DNA from: Paracoccus shanxieyensis
GTDB lineage: Bacteria; Pseudomonadota; Alphaproteobacteria; Rhodobacterales; Rhodobacteraceae
Length of the DNA stretch: 41,835 bases
Reading direction: 5' to 3'
Assembly (NCBI RefSeq): GCF_009711265.1
Contig: NZ_WMII01000024.1
Coordinates: 1-41,835 of the forward strand
Numbering within the stretch: the stretch's first letter is position 1; each line of letters opens with the position of its first letter. This document shows positions 34,237-41,681 of the stretch, piece by piece. Below the pieces are notes generated by a model. The model had not been told where the DNA came from. It saw only the letters and a program-made list of their open reading frames with translations, and ran no database searches. Both the position numbers and the translations under genes were made by a program.

Positions 34237-35184
34237 ATGAAGTGCCTTATCGTCCAGCCGATCCACCCCGAGGGCCTTGCCCGCCTGCGCGACAACGGCA
34301 TCCAGCCCGTGCTGCCCCGTTCGGCGGATATGGCTGATGTCGCCGCCGCCATCGGCCAATGCGATGCCGTCATCACCCGCGACAAGGGCCTGACCGCCAG
34401 CGCCATTGCCGCAGCGCCCGCGCTGAAGGTGATTTCCGTGCATGGCACCGGCCATGACGCGGTGGACAAGATCGCCGCCGCAGATCGCGGGATCGTCGTG
34501 TGCAACGTGCCGGGCGCCAATGCGCGGTCGGTGGCGGAACTGGCGCTGGGGCTGGCGCTGGCCGCCGCGCGCGGCATCTCGGGCGGGGACCGGGCGGAAC
34601 GCATGGGACAGGGCGGTTTCCGCGAAAGCACGCGGTTCATCGAATTGCAGGGCAAGACCGTGCTGATCGTCGGCTGGGGCGCCATCGGGCGCGAACTGGG
34701 CCGCATGCTGGATCTGGCCTTCGGGATGCGCGTGCTGGTGCATTCGCCCCGCGCCTCGGATATCGGCGGCTATACCCGCGTCACACTTGAGGAAGGTCTG
34801 GCGCAGGCCGATCTGATCTCGTTGCACACGCCCATGCGCCCCGAGACGCGGCACATGATGAACGCCGCCCGCTTCGCATTGGCCAAGCGCGGGGCCATTC
34901 TGGTCAACACCGCCCGGCAGGGGCTGGTCGATGAAGCCGCGCTGGCCGATGCGCTGCGGTCGGGCCAGATCGCAGCGGCGGGGCTGGATACCTATGAACA
35001 TGGCGCGCCCCTGGGTCCGCTGGCCGAATTGCCGGTGGTCTTTACCCCGCATCTGGGCGCCACCACAGATGAGGCGCTGATCCGCGTCGCCACCCGCGCC
35101 GTCGATCACGTCATCGAGGCGCTGCAGGGCCGCCGCCCCGCCACCACGGTCAATGCCGATCTGCTGGATCAGGTCGGCGCATGA
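34237..35184 (+). CDS. D-2-hydroxyacid dehydrogenase (PGDH-like) with atypical catalytic site
   Basis: The 315-residue protein has the NAD-binding GWGAIG at 146-151, Arg227 in NTARQG and His272 in TPHLGATT. At the place of the usual DVFExEP, which supplies the catalytic Glu, it reads LDTYEHGAPLGPL, so Gly256 stands where Glu is expected. It may use another residue (Glu254), or have weak or altered activity. It belongs to the operon with pxpBC and overlaps the carbamoylase gene by four bases. It could reduce the keto acid from the released amino acid, but this is speculative. Confidence 0.86.
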   Translation: MKCLIVQPIHPEGLARLRDNGIQPVLPRSADMADVAAAIGQCDAVITRDKGLTASAIAAAPALKVISVHGTGHDAVDKIAAADRGIVVCNVPGANARSVAELALGLALAAARGISGGDRAERMGQGGFRESTRFIELQGKTVLIVGWGAIGRELGRMLDLAFGMRVLVHSPRASDIGGYTRVTLEEGLAQADLISLHTPMRPETRHMMNAARFALAKRGAILVNTARQGLVDEAALADALRSGQIAAAGLDTYEHGAPLGPLAELPVVFTPHLGATTDEALIRVATRAVDHVIEALQGRRPATTVNADLLDQVGA

Positions 35185-36416
35185 CCGTCATCCGCGACAC
35201 CATCGACCGGCTGCTGTCGCGCATCAACGCGATCGGTCTGGACGGCGAAGGCTGGACCCGCCCGTCCTATTCCGAACTGGAAAGCGCCGCCCATGATGTC
35301 GTCGCGGATGAGGCGCGGGCGCTTGGCCTTGCCGTGCATCGCGATGCGGCGGGCAATCTGTTCGCCCGCCTGCCCGGCCGCGACCGTTCTGCCCCCGCCA
35401 TCCATGTCGGATCGCATCTGGATACCGTGGCTCAGGGCGGCGCCTATGACGGGCAGGCAGGCGTCGCCGGCGGGCTGGCCCTGATCGCCGCCCTGCTGGC
35501 CGAGGGACGCGTGCCACCTGTCGATATCGTGCTGACCGTCACGCGGGCCGAGGAAAGCGTGTGGTTTCCTGCGTCATATCTGGGCTCGCGCGCGGCGCTG
35601 GGACGCTGGAGCCGCGCGGATCTGCAGGTGCGGCGCAGCGATACCGGCCGCACGCTGGCTGACCACATGCGCGACCTTGGCCTTGACCCCGAGGCCGCCT
35701 TGCAGATGCCGCCCCCGGCCCCGGCGCGTTTTGTCGAAATCCACATCGAACAGGGGCCGGTCCTGCATGATGCGCAGGAAAGCCATGCCATCGTCACCGG
35801 CGTGCGGGGCGGGCTGCGGCATCGCAGCGCGCGCATTCACGGCGTCTGGGCGCATTCCGGCGGCGCGCCGCGCGAAGGCCGGGCCGATGCGGTCTTTGCG
35901 CTGGCCGATCTGATCCATGCCATGGATGCGGACTGGGCGCAGATGCTGGCGGCGGGTCAGGATCTGGCCGTGACCTTCGGCATCGTCGATGCGGCCAGCC
36001 CCCGGCACGCCATGGCCAAGGTTCCGGGCGAGGCGGGGTTCTGCGTCGATCTGCGCTCGGACCGGACCGAGGCGCTTGAGGCAGCCCATGCCCGCCTGCT
36101 GCACCATGTCGCGCGGATCGAAGCCGCCCGGCCCGGCATCCGCTTCGATCTGGGCGCAGAAAGCCGCTCGACCCCGGTTGCGCTGTCACCTGTCTGGCAG
36201 GACGCGCTGTCCCGTGCGGCGGGGGGCACGCTGCGCGCCATGCCTTCGGGCGGCGGGCATGATGCGGCGGCATTCGCAGCGGCGGGCTGGGATGCCACGA
36301 TGATCTTTGTGCGCAACTGGAACGGCAGCCACTGCCCCGAGGAAGGCATGGACCCTGCCGATCTGGCCCTTGCGGTCGGGACGCTGAAACGCGCGGTGCT
36401 GGCAGAAGATGCCTAA
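35181..36416 (+). CDS. M20-family hydantoinase/carbamoylase (Zn-dependent amidohydrolase)
   Basis: The 411-residue protein fits the N-carbamoyl-L-amino-acid hydrolase/allantoate amidohydrolase family. Metal ligands are His79 (GSHLDTV), Asp90 (GGAYDG), Glu124/Glu125 (RAEES), His188 (EIHIEQGP) and His384 (NGSHCPEE), with a dimerisation domain between them. It removes the carbamoyl group (CO2 and ammonia) from an N-carbamoyl compound. Its place after pxpBC, and the D-carbamoylase encoded nearby, suggest it acts on the L-form or a related ureide. It ends the forward operon, eight bases from the convergent LysR gene. Confidence 0.87.
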   Translation: MTVIRDTIDRLLSRINAIGLDGEGWTRPSYSELESAAHDVVADEARALGLAVHRDAAGNLFARLPGRDRSAPAIHVGSHLDTVAQGGAYDGQAGVAGGLALIAALLAEGRVPPVDIVLTVTRAEESVWFPASYLGSRAALGRWSRADLQVRRSDTGRTLADHMRDLGLDPEAALQMPPPAPARFVEIHIEQGPVLHDAQESHAIVTGVRGGLRHRSARIHGVWAHSGGAPREGRADAVFALADLIHAMDADWAQMLAAGQDLAVTFGIVDAASPRHAMAKVPGEAGFCVDLRSDRTEALEAAHARLLHHVARIEAARPGIRFDLGAESRSTPVALSPVWQDALSRAAGGTLRAMPSGGGHDAAAFAAAGWDATMIFVRNWNGSHCPEEGMDPADLALAVGTLKRAVLAEDA

Positions 36417-36424
36417 ACAGCGCC

Positions 36425-37342
36425 CTAGACAGCGGCCCGACGCAATTCCCGCTGCAGTTCCGACACGAATTGCCGCAGCAATTCGGAATGCGGCACGCCC
36501 TTGCGCGTCAGCAGCACGGCGCGCACCGACAGTTCGGGCTGCCATGGGCGGATGACCAGACCCGGAGTGGGAAAGACCTGCGCCGACCACGGATCGACGA
36601 TCGCACAGCCCATCCCATGCGCCGCCAGCAGCGCGGCGGTCTGGCACAGCCGCGATTCAACGCGCGGATGATAGGGCACGCCCTGCTGACGAAACGCATC
36701 GCGCACCAGATTGCCCAGCTGCGAATCCTGTTCGATGCCCAGCAGCATCTTGCCCTGCAGATCCCTGGCGGTGATGGCGTCCTGACGCGCCAGCGGGTCG
36801 TGTTCCGGCACCAGCGCCACCACGCGCGACTGCATCAGCGGTTGCAGGTTCACCTGCTCCAGCCCGGTATTCAGCAGCGCAAGGCCGATATCGGCGGTGC
36901 CGTCCTGCACCGCCTCGATGACATGGGCCATATTGCGCACATCATAGCTGACCGAGATATCGGGCCGGTCATCCAGAAACCGGCTCAGCGCGCGCGGCAC
37001 CACCGAATTGCCCAGCGGATGCGTGGACAGGATCCGCAAACGCCCGATCATGCCCAGCCGCATTTCCCGCGTCCGCCGCGCCACGCCGCGCATCAGGCCG
37101 AAAATCGGGCGGATTTCCTCATACAGCGTATGGGCGTGGTTCGTTGGGATCAGGCGTCTGGCACCGCGTTCGAAAAGGGTCAGCCCAAGGTTGGTTTCCA
37201 GCTGCCGCAATCCGGCGGACACGGCAGGCTGCGAGATATGCAGGCTTTCCGCCGCCTCGACCGTGGTGGCCGATCGCATCATGGCGGCAAAGATTTCCAG
37301 AAGACGCAGAGAGATTTCCGGCTCGGACCCTGCGTCGCTCAT
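36425..37342 (-). CDS. LysR-family transcriptional regulator
   Basis: The 305-residue protein has the LysR helix-turn-helix at about 10-65 (LEIFAAMMRSATTVEAAESL, then HISQPAVSAGLRQLE) and a LysR substrate domain after residue 95. The ATG at 37342 lies one base after the stop of the D-carbamoylase gene, so it is the last gene of a three-gene minus-strand operon; longer readings overlap that gene. Being the distal gene of an operon, rather than divergent from it, is less usual for LysR. It probably activates this hydrolase operon in response to its substrate. Confidence 0.9.
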   Translation of the reverse strand: MSDAGSEPEISLRLLEIFAAMMRSATTVEAAESLHISQPAVSAGLRQLETNLGLTLFERGARRLIPTNHAHTLYEEIRPIFGLMRGVARRTREMRLGMIGRLRILSTHPLGNSVVPRALSRFLDDRPDISVSYDVRNMAHVIEAVQDGTADIGLALLNTGLEQVNLQPLMQSRVVALVPEHDPLARQDAITARDLQGKMLLGIEQDSQLGNLVRDAFRQQGVPYHPRVESRLCQTAALLAAHGMGCAIVDPWSAQVFPTPGLVIRPWQPELSVRAVLLTRKGVPHSELLRQFVSELQRELRRAAV

Positions 37343-37343
37343 C

Positions 37344-38267
37344 CTAGACCTCGATCCTGACGCCGGTCTGGTTGGTGATCCGGCCATAATGTTCGATACG
37401 CCGGTGCGCCGCGAAGTTGAAGACGGTGGATTTCCCAAAGGCGCATTTGTCGAAATCGCATTCGGCCAGGATCAGCTCATCGCCTTCGCCGGTGGCCCGC
37501 GCGATGACGAACCCGTCGGGATCGACGATGATCGAGCCGGCAAACATGTGGTTGCCGTCCTCGAGCCCGCATTTCGCCACCGCCACGGCATAGGTGGAAT
37601 TCTGATAGGCTCCGGCACAGACCGACAATTCGTGGTGATAGACGCGCCGTTCGATGCCCTCCTCGGCGGACAGGTTGTTCTGGCTGGGGGTGTTATAGCC
37701 GATGGTCACCAGTTCGACCCCTTGCAGACCAAGGCTGCGCCATGTTTCGGGCCAGCGCCGGTCATTGCAGATCGCCATGCCCATGATGACGCCCTGATTG
37801 CGCACCACGTTGAAGCCGGTATCGCCCGCCAGAAAATAGCGCTTTTCCAGATGCTGATGCGTGCGGGCGGGATCGTGATCCGCATGGCCCGGCAGATGGG
37901 TCTTGCGGTAGGTGGACAGGATCTCTCCGCCCGGCGAGACGATGATCGAGGTGTTGAAATGCTGCCCCTCGGGCGTCAGTTCACAATAGCCGAAGGTGAA
38001 GCCCATGCCCAGCCGCCGGGCCAGATCGAACAGCGGCTGCGTGGCGGCATTGGGCATTTCGGTTTCAAACCAATGGTCGAATTCGGCGCGGTCTTCGACA
38101 TAGAAGCGCGGAAAGAACGTGGTCAGCGTCATTTCCGGATAGACGAGGAACTGCACCCCCTGCCGATGCGCCTGTTCCATCAGCGCCATCATGCGTGCGA
38201 CCACCGTCGCGCGGGGTTCGGCCTTCTGGATGCCGCCGATCTGGGCACCGCCTACGATCATTTTCAT
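37344..38267 (-). CDS. N-carbamoyl-D-amino-acid hydrolase (nitrilase superfamily)
   Basis: The 307-residue protein has the nitrilase-superfamily triad Glu45 (VYPEMTLTTFFPR), Lys122 (TYRKTHLPGH) and Cys167 (MAICNDRRWPETWR). These stretches match Agrobacterium N-carbamoyl-D-amino-acid amidohydrolase almost word for word (E47, K127, C172 there), as do HLEKRYF and GYNTPS. It cleaves N-carbamoyl-D-amino acids to D-amino acid, CO2 and ammonia. It is encoded 19 bp downstream of the amidohydrolase gene, the natural source of carbamoyl products from hydantoin rings. The name is secure; the amino acid is not. Confidence 0.93.
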   Translation of the reverse strand: MKMIVGGAQIGGIQKAEPRATVVARMMALMEQAHRQGVQFLVYPEMTLTTFFPRFYVEDRAEFDHWFETEMPNAATQPLFDLARRLGMGFTFGYCELTPEGQHFNTSIIVSPGGEILSTYRKTHLPGHADHDPARTHQHLEKRYFLAGDTGFNVVRNQGVIMGMAICNDRRWPETWRSLGLQGVELVTIGYNTPSQNNLSAEEGIERRVYHHELSVCAGAYQNSTYAVAVAKCGLEDGNHMFAGSIIVDPDGFVIARATGEGDELILAECDFDKCAFGKSTVFNFAAHRRIEHYGRITNQTGVRIEV

Positions 38268-38286
38268 GGTCAGTCCTTCTTGCGTG

Positions 38287-39696
38287 TCAAAGGCTCGGCT
38301 GCAAAGGCCGGAACTGGAAAGGCGGGGTCAGCCGGGTTTGCAGCCCCTTGTCGCGCAGGTGCTGTTCGGCCTCGGGCGGGGACAGGATCGTCGCGCCCCG
38401 CCCGACGACCACGCCATCGCGCAGGATCGGACGCCCGCCCCCGAAGCTGGAGACCGCCTGACGCCGCGCCAGATCGACCAGCGTGATGTCGCCATCCGCG
38501 CCGATGCCCAGATGACCCTTGCCGGGCAGGCCCATCATCCGCGCGGGCTCGGCCGAGGTTTTCACCACGAATTCCCCCAGCGTCAGCGCGTTCAGCGCGA
38601 CCAGGGCGAGCCCGCGTTCGCACAGATCGTTGCGGGGAATGCCGCCGCCATCGGTTGCCAGCGCGTCGATGGCAAAGCGTCCACTGGCGCGTTTCATGAT
38701 CGCCAGATTGATGCGCGCCTCGGGCGGATTGACGTAGAAGCTGCAACCGATATCGCTGTCGGCGGCGCGCCACGCGGCCAGGGCGGCCTCGCCGGTGGCC
38801 AGCAGGTTCTCGCCGTCCTGCGGCATGTGAACATGCGCCCAGCCGCCAAGGATCGCGTCCTCCATCCCCTGCGAGGTCGCCGCATAACCACCCTTGACCA
38901 GATTGCGCTGCGTCGCGACGCTTTCGGGAATGCCATTGGCGCATTTGGCGGAATTGCCGTTGAAGGGCGCCAGATAGCTTTCCGACCAGATGTTGGGATG
39001 CGCCTCGATCAGGCGGCAGGCTTCCATCGTTTCGGTCAGGATGTGGTCCTGACTGCCGCGCACATAGGCGTTCACATGCGGCAGATGCAGCGGATGGCCC
39101 GCCGCGAGGTCCAGCGCCTGACGCAGTCCGCGCATGTCCTGCGGTGTGTCCAGCGTGCCCGCGTGAAAGGCGACATGCGCGCCATTTTCGGCGCAGACGG
39201 CGATGACCCGCGCCGTCGCCTCGGCGGTCAGGGGGAAGTGGCCGCCCAGCACCTTCAGCCCGATCGCACCCTGCGCGCGGGCGCGGGCCAGATGGTCGCG
39301 CAGTTCATCCGCCGCAGGGTCGGTCGTGTCGACGGTATGGCCGGGCCGCACATAGTCGATACAGGCCAGCGTCAGCCCCGTGCCATATCGCGCCGCCAGA
39401 TCCATGACCGAGCCCACCGGCCCCGCCACGTCGAATGCCGTGGTGACGCCCGCGCGGGCCAGCATCCGGTGACCCTCGGCCCCGCCCAGCCATGAGGACA
39501 GATGCACATGCGTGTCGATGATGCCGGGCAGGACGTGCAGGCCCGTGGCGTCCACCTGTTCACGCGCGGGACCCAGATCATGGCCCACGGCGGCGATCAT
39601 GCCGCCGTCGATGGCGATGTCATGAAGCCCGTCAAGGCCGTTCACGGGGTCGATCACATGACCGCCACGCAGGATCACGTCATGCGGCACAGGCAT
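38287..39696 (-). CDS. Hydantoinase-like cyclic amidohydrolase
   Basis: The 469-residue protein belongs to the amidohydrolase superfamily, near D-aminoacylases, dihydroorotases and hydantoinases. Metal-site residues are His63 and His65 (DTHVHLS), probable bridging Lys148 (GLKVLGG), His178 (AFHAGT), His207 (LPHVNAY) and Asp349 (ATDGGG). The C-terminal GHLGIGADGDITLVDL is the usual closing beta-sandwich. It is distinct from classic D-hydantoinases in detail, so the ring it opens is open to question. It heads an operon with the D-carbamoylase and LysR genes. The ATG at 39696 has GGAG only two bases upstream, a poor spacing, so the start is less certain than the frame. Confidence 0.83.
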   Translation of the reverse strand: MPVPHDVILRGGHVIDPVNGLDGLHDIAIDGGMIAAVGHDLGPAREQVDATGLHVLPGIIDTHVHLSSWLGGAEGHRMLARAGVTTAFDVAGPVGSVMDLAARYGTGLTLACIDYVRPGHTVDTTDPAADELRDHLARARAQGAIGLKVLGGHFPLTAEATARVIAVCAENGAHVAFHAGTLDTPQDMRGLRQALDLAAGHPLHLPHVNAYVRGSQDHILTETMEACRLIEAHPNIWSESYLAPFNGNSAKCANGIPESVATQRNLVKGGYAATSQGMEDAILGGWAHVHMPQDGENLLATGEAALAAWRAADSDIGCSFYVNPPEARINLAIMKRASGRFAIDALATDGGGIPRNDLCERGLALVALNALTLGEFVVKTSAEPARMMGLPGKGHLGIGADGDITLVDLARRQAVSSFGGGRPILRDGVVVGRGATILSPPEAEQHLRDKGLQTRLTPPFQFRPLQPSL

Positions 39697-39744
39697 TCTC
39701 CATCAGCAGATCATCGGGGCCAAGCGGACGGCATCGGCGCGGTG

Positions 39745-39930
39745 GCGGCACATGATCGACCGGAAGCACCGCGCTGCAGATCCTTGCGTGCATCTGGCCT
39801 TGGCGCGCGGGCCGATCCCGTTGATCCCGCCCGGATACAGAACGGCGACGCGGTGGCCAATGAACAGATGGGCCATGCCGATACGGTCCCGCAGATCCAG
39901 CGTCCAAGACCTGCGCCCGATCAAGACATC
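39745..39930 (-). pseudogene. Decayed fragment of an Opp/Dpp-type ABC transporter ATPase gene
   Basis: Read on the minus strand, two frames together give the C-terminal part of an oligopeptide-type ABC ATPase. One frame gives AQVLD, as in the usual IQAQVLDLL. The next gives LRDRIGMAHLFIGH, as in LQDRLGLTYLFISHDL, and then, after an apparent in-frame loss of about ten codons, RVAVLYPGGINGIGPR, as in RVAVMYLGRIVEIGPR. The first frame then returns with MHARICSAVLPVDH, as in HPYTRALLSAVPV. At least two frame changes and internal losses mark it as a relic. No Walker motifs remain. It lies directly upstream of the amidohydrolase operon in the same direction, so a former ABC transporter may have been part of that operon. 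Confidence 0.55.
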
Positions 39931-40458
39931 CCGCCCCCGCCGTCAAGCAAGGAGCACCGGCGACCGCACAGGCGCTGGTTCGTGAAACTGTGAACATCGG
40001 CTGTCCCCGTCATCTTCTGCGTCGGCGCTTGAACAAGGTGATCTGCACCGATCCCCCGCCCGCCAGAAAGAGAAAAAGAGCTTATCCAAAAGTTAATTCT
40101 ATAATCCTGGTTTATATTTTTAGGATCGGCGTCCTGCTGCATGCCGTTGTAACGAGACGCCTTGCGAATAAGCATTCGCCGCGCGGCGCCGGATCCGAGC
40201 CACCCGGACAGCACACACGCGCCGCGTGTCTTTTGCGCGCCGCATCTTTGCGCCTGCCGACCGCGATCTGACCACCGGCAATCTGCGCTTATGTCCAGCA
40301 CATCGGCGGCAGTCATGCTTGAACCATATGCCTTGAGGCATTTTCGGCCCCGTCTTCGGACCAAAAAATTGAAACCGATTCAGCTTTTTCTGGCGTCACC
40401 CGGAATCATGTATATACATGAAACTGACTAGTTCATTTTTTCAATTCAGGATATTTCG
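39931..40458. other. Long intergenic stretch with no convincing gene
   Basis: No reading frame here shows family motifs or plausible codon use. GC drops sharply in two patches, about 40085-40130 and 40355-40455, which is promoter-like or marks foreign or relic DNA. The only clear structure is the perfect palindrome at 40407-40420. With the ABC relic just before it, this segment looks like the scar of a deletion or old insertion. Confidence 0.6.
40407..40420. promoter_or_regulatory. Perfect 14-bp palindrome CATGTATATACATG
   Basis: CATGTATATACATG is fully self-complementary and lies 38 bp before the ATG at 40459, in an AT-rich stretch. Its place fits an operator or part of the promoter of the glycosyltransferase gene. 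No regulator gene adjoins it. Confidence 0.45.
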
Positions 40459-40545
40459 ATGACCACGACTCGCCTGAAGCCGTTGCCTGCTGCTGCCTTG
40501 ATCTAGGTTATCGACCCGCCCGCGCTGACCGTCGAAGCGATCCTT

Positions 40546-41604
40546 TTGTCTGCATCCGTGCGCAGGCATATGCCCGATGTGGATCTGATCGCCTATTGCC
40601 CGGCGGAAAAGGCCGACAAGCTGCCGCCACAACTGCGGGAATATCTTGCGGCAACGAATACCAGGCTGGAATTGATGCCGACCGAAGGCGTGTTCAGCCC
40701 GCATTACAAGCAGGGCAACAAGCTGATCGCCTGCGCCCAGCCGCGCCCGCATGCGTTTACCATCTTCCTCGATACCGACACCGTGCTGTGGCAGAAGTTC
40801 GATCTGGCCGAGATGGTGGCGCATGGCGCGGTCTGCGCCGCCCCCGAGGGGCGCTACACATGGGGCAAGCCGGAGGGCCATTGGGAACGCGCCTATTCGG
40901 TCTTCGGCATGGCGGTCCCCGAGGAACGCATCAAGCTGGCCCGCACCGGCGCCGTGTCGCCGCCCTATTTCAACGCAGGCGTCGTCACCTTCCCGAATGC
41001 CCCGGTTAAGGGCTTTACCAATTTCGCCGATTGCTGGCTTCAGACCGCGCTGGAACTGGACAAGCCCGAACATCCGGTCCCGACGCGCCGCCCGTGGCTG
41101 GATCAGATCGCCTTGCCCATCGCCATTGCCCGCGCGGGCCTGAATTTCAAAACGCTGGATGACCGCTTCAACCTGTCGCTGACGCATAACGCCATTGTCG
41201 AAGGCATGTGGGAAAAGAAGCGGCTGCGCTTTCAGGGGGAAATCGACCGCATCGACGCCGTGGATGCCCGCATCCTGCATTACCATGTCGTGCCAGCCTT
41301 CCGCGGACTGCGCTATGAAGGCTATGCCGACGATCTGGTGCAGGAATTCACCGTGTTCGACAGCGTGGCCGACATGAACTTCACCCGGTTTCTGGACTAT
41401 GTGCCCAAGGACATGATGAAAGAGTTTCATCAGCTTAATGCTGTCCCGAAGAAAGAGCGCACGCCCGAACAGGCCGCGCGCTGGAAGATCGTGCATGGGC
41501 AAAAGCATGAATTTCAGAAGCTGCGCGAGTCGGCTGACAAATTCACCGATGTCTGGCCGGACTCTATCCTGCCCCGGCAGAAACGCGCATCTGCAGCAGG
41601 CTGA
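40546..41604 (+). CDS. Glycosyltransferase-like protein, probably broken by an amber codon near its start
   Basis: The open frame encodes up to 352 residues with GT-A-type features: the first Rossmann-like strand and helix, then FTIFLDTDTVLW with a DxD motif near residue 75 for the sugar-nucleotide metal, and PPYFNAGVVTFPN. The natural start appears to be the ATG at 40459, which has AGGA eight bases upstream, but codon 16 in that frame is TAG (40504-40506), splitting what would be a hydrophobic beta-strand (ALI-stop-VIDPP). Translation could restart at TTG 40546 or ATG 40570, both with weak ribosome-binding sites. The gene is therefore either a recent pseudogene, a truncated protein, or a sequencing error. 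Substrate unknown. Confidence 0.72.
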   Translation: MSASVRRHMPDVDLIAYCPAEKADKLPPQLREYLAATNTRLELMPTEGVFSPHYKQGNKLIACAQPRPHAFTIFLDTDTVLWQKFDLAEMVAHGAVCAAPEGRYTWGKPEGHWERAYSVFGMAVPEERIKLARTGAVSPPYFNAGVVTFPNAPVKGFTNFADCWLQTALELDKPEHPVPTRRPWLDQIALPIAIARAGLNFKTLDDRFNLSLTHNAIVEGMWEKKRLRFQGEIDRIDAVDARILHYHVVPAFRGLRYEGYADDLVQEFTVFDSVADMNFTRFLDYVPKDMMKEFHQLNAVPKKERTPEQAARWKIVHGQKHEFQKLRESADKFTDVWPDSILPRQKRASAAG

Positions 41605-41654
41605 GACGCCGCGCAACTAGGGGCCGACGCGCCCACCCCGAACCGCGCCCGGCA

Positions 41655-41681
41655 GCGGCATGACGGGCGGCGTCATGCCGC
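41655..41681. terminator. Hairpin at the convergent end of glpK
   Basis: GCGGCATGAC (41655-41664) pairs perfectly with GTCATGCCGC (41672-41681) around a seven-base loop. It includes the stop codon and last two codons of glpK and lies 50 bp past the glycosyltransferase stop. It probably terminates both convergent genes, though no T-tract is present. Confidence 0.6.

Noticed and set aside
32959..35109. Open frame of 716 codons on the minus strand opposite pxpBC and the dehydrogenase
   Set aside because: It overlaps three genes with strong motifs and tight coupling, and has shadow-like composition.
39752..39985. Possible 77-residue plus-strand gene in the same gap
   Set aside because: It overlaps the ABC ATPase relic read on the other strand and has no motif of its own.
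40170..40200. Possible tRNA or small RNA around a GC-palindromic stretch (CGCCGCGCGGCG)
   Set aside because: No cloverleaf, no T-loop consensus and no promoter or terminator arrangement could be made to fit.
39921..40364. Possible 147-residue minus-strand gene in the long intergenic gap
   Set aside because: No recognisable motif, no ribosome-binding site, and it crosses the low-GC patch with poor codon use.
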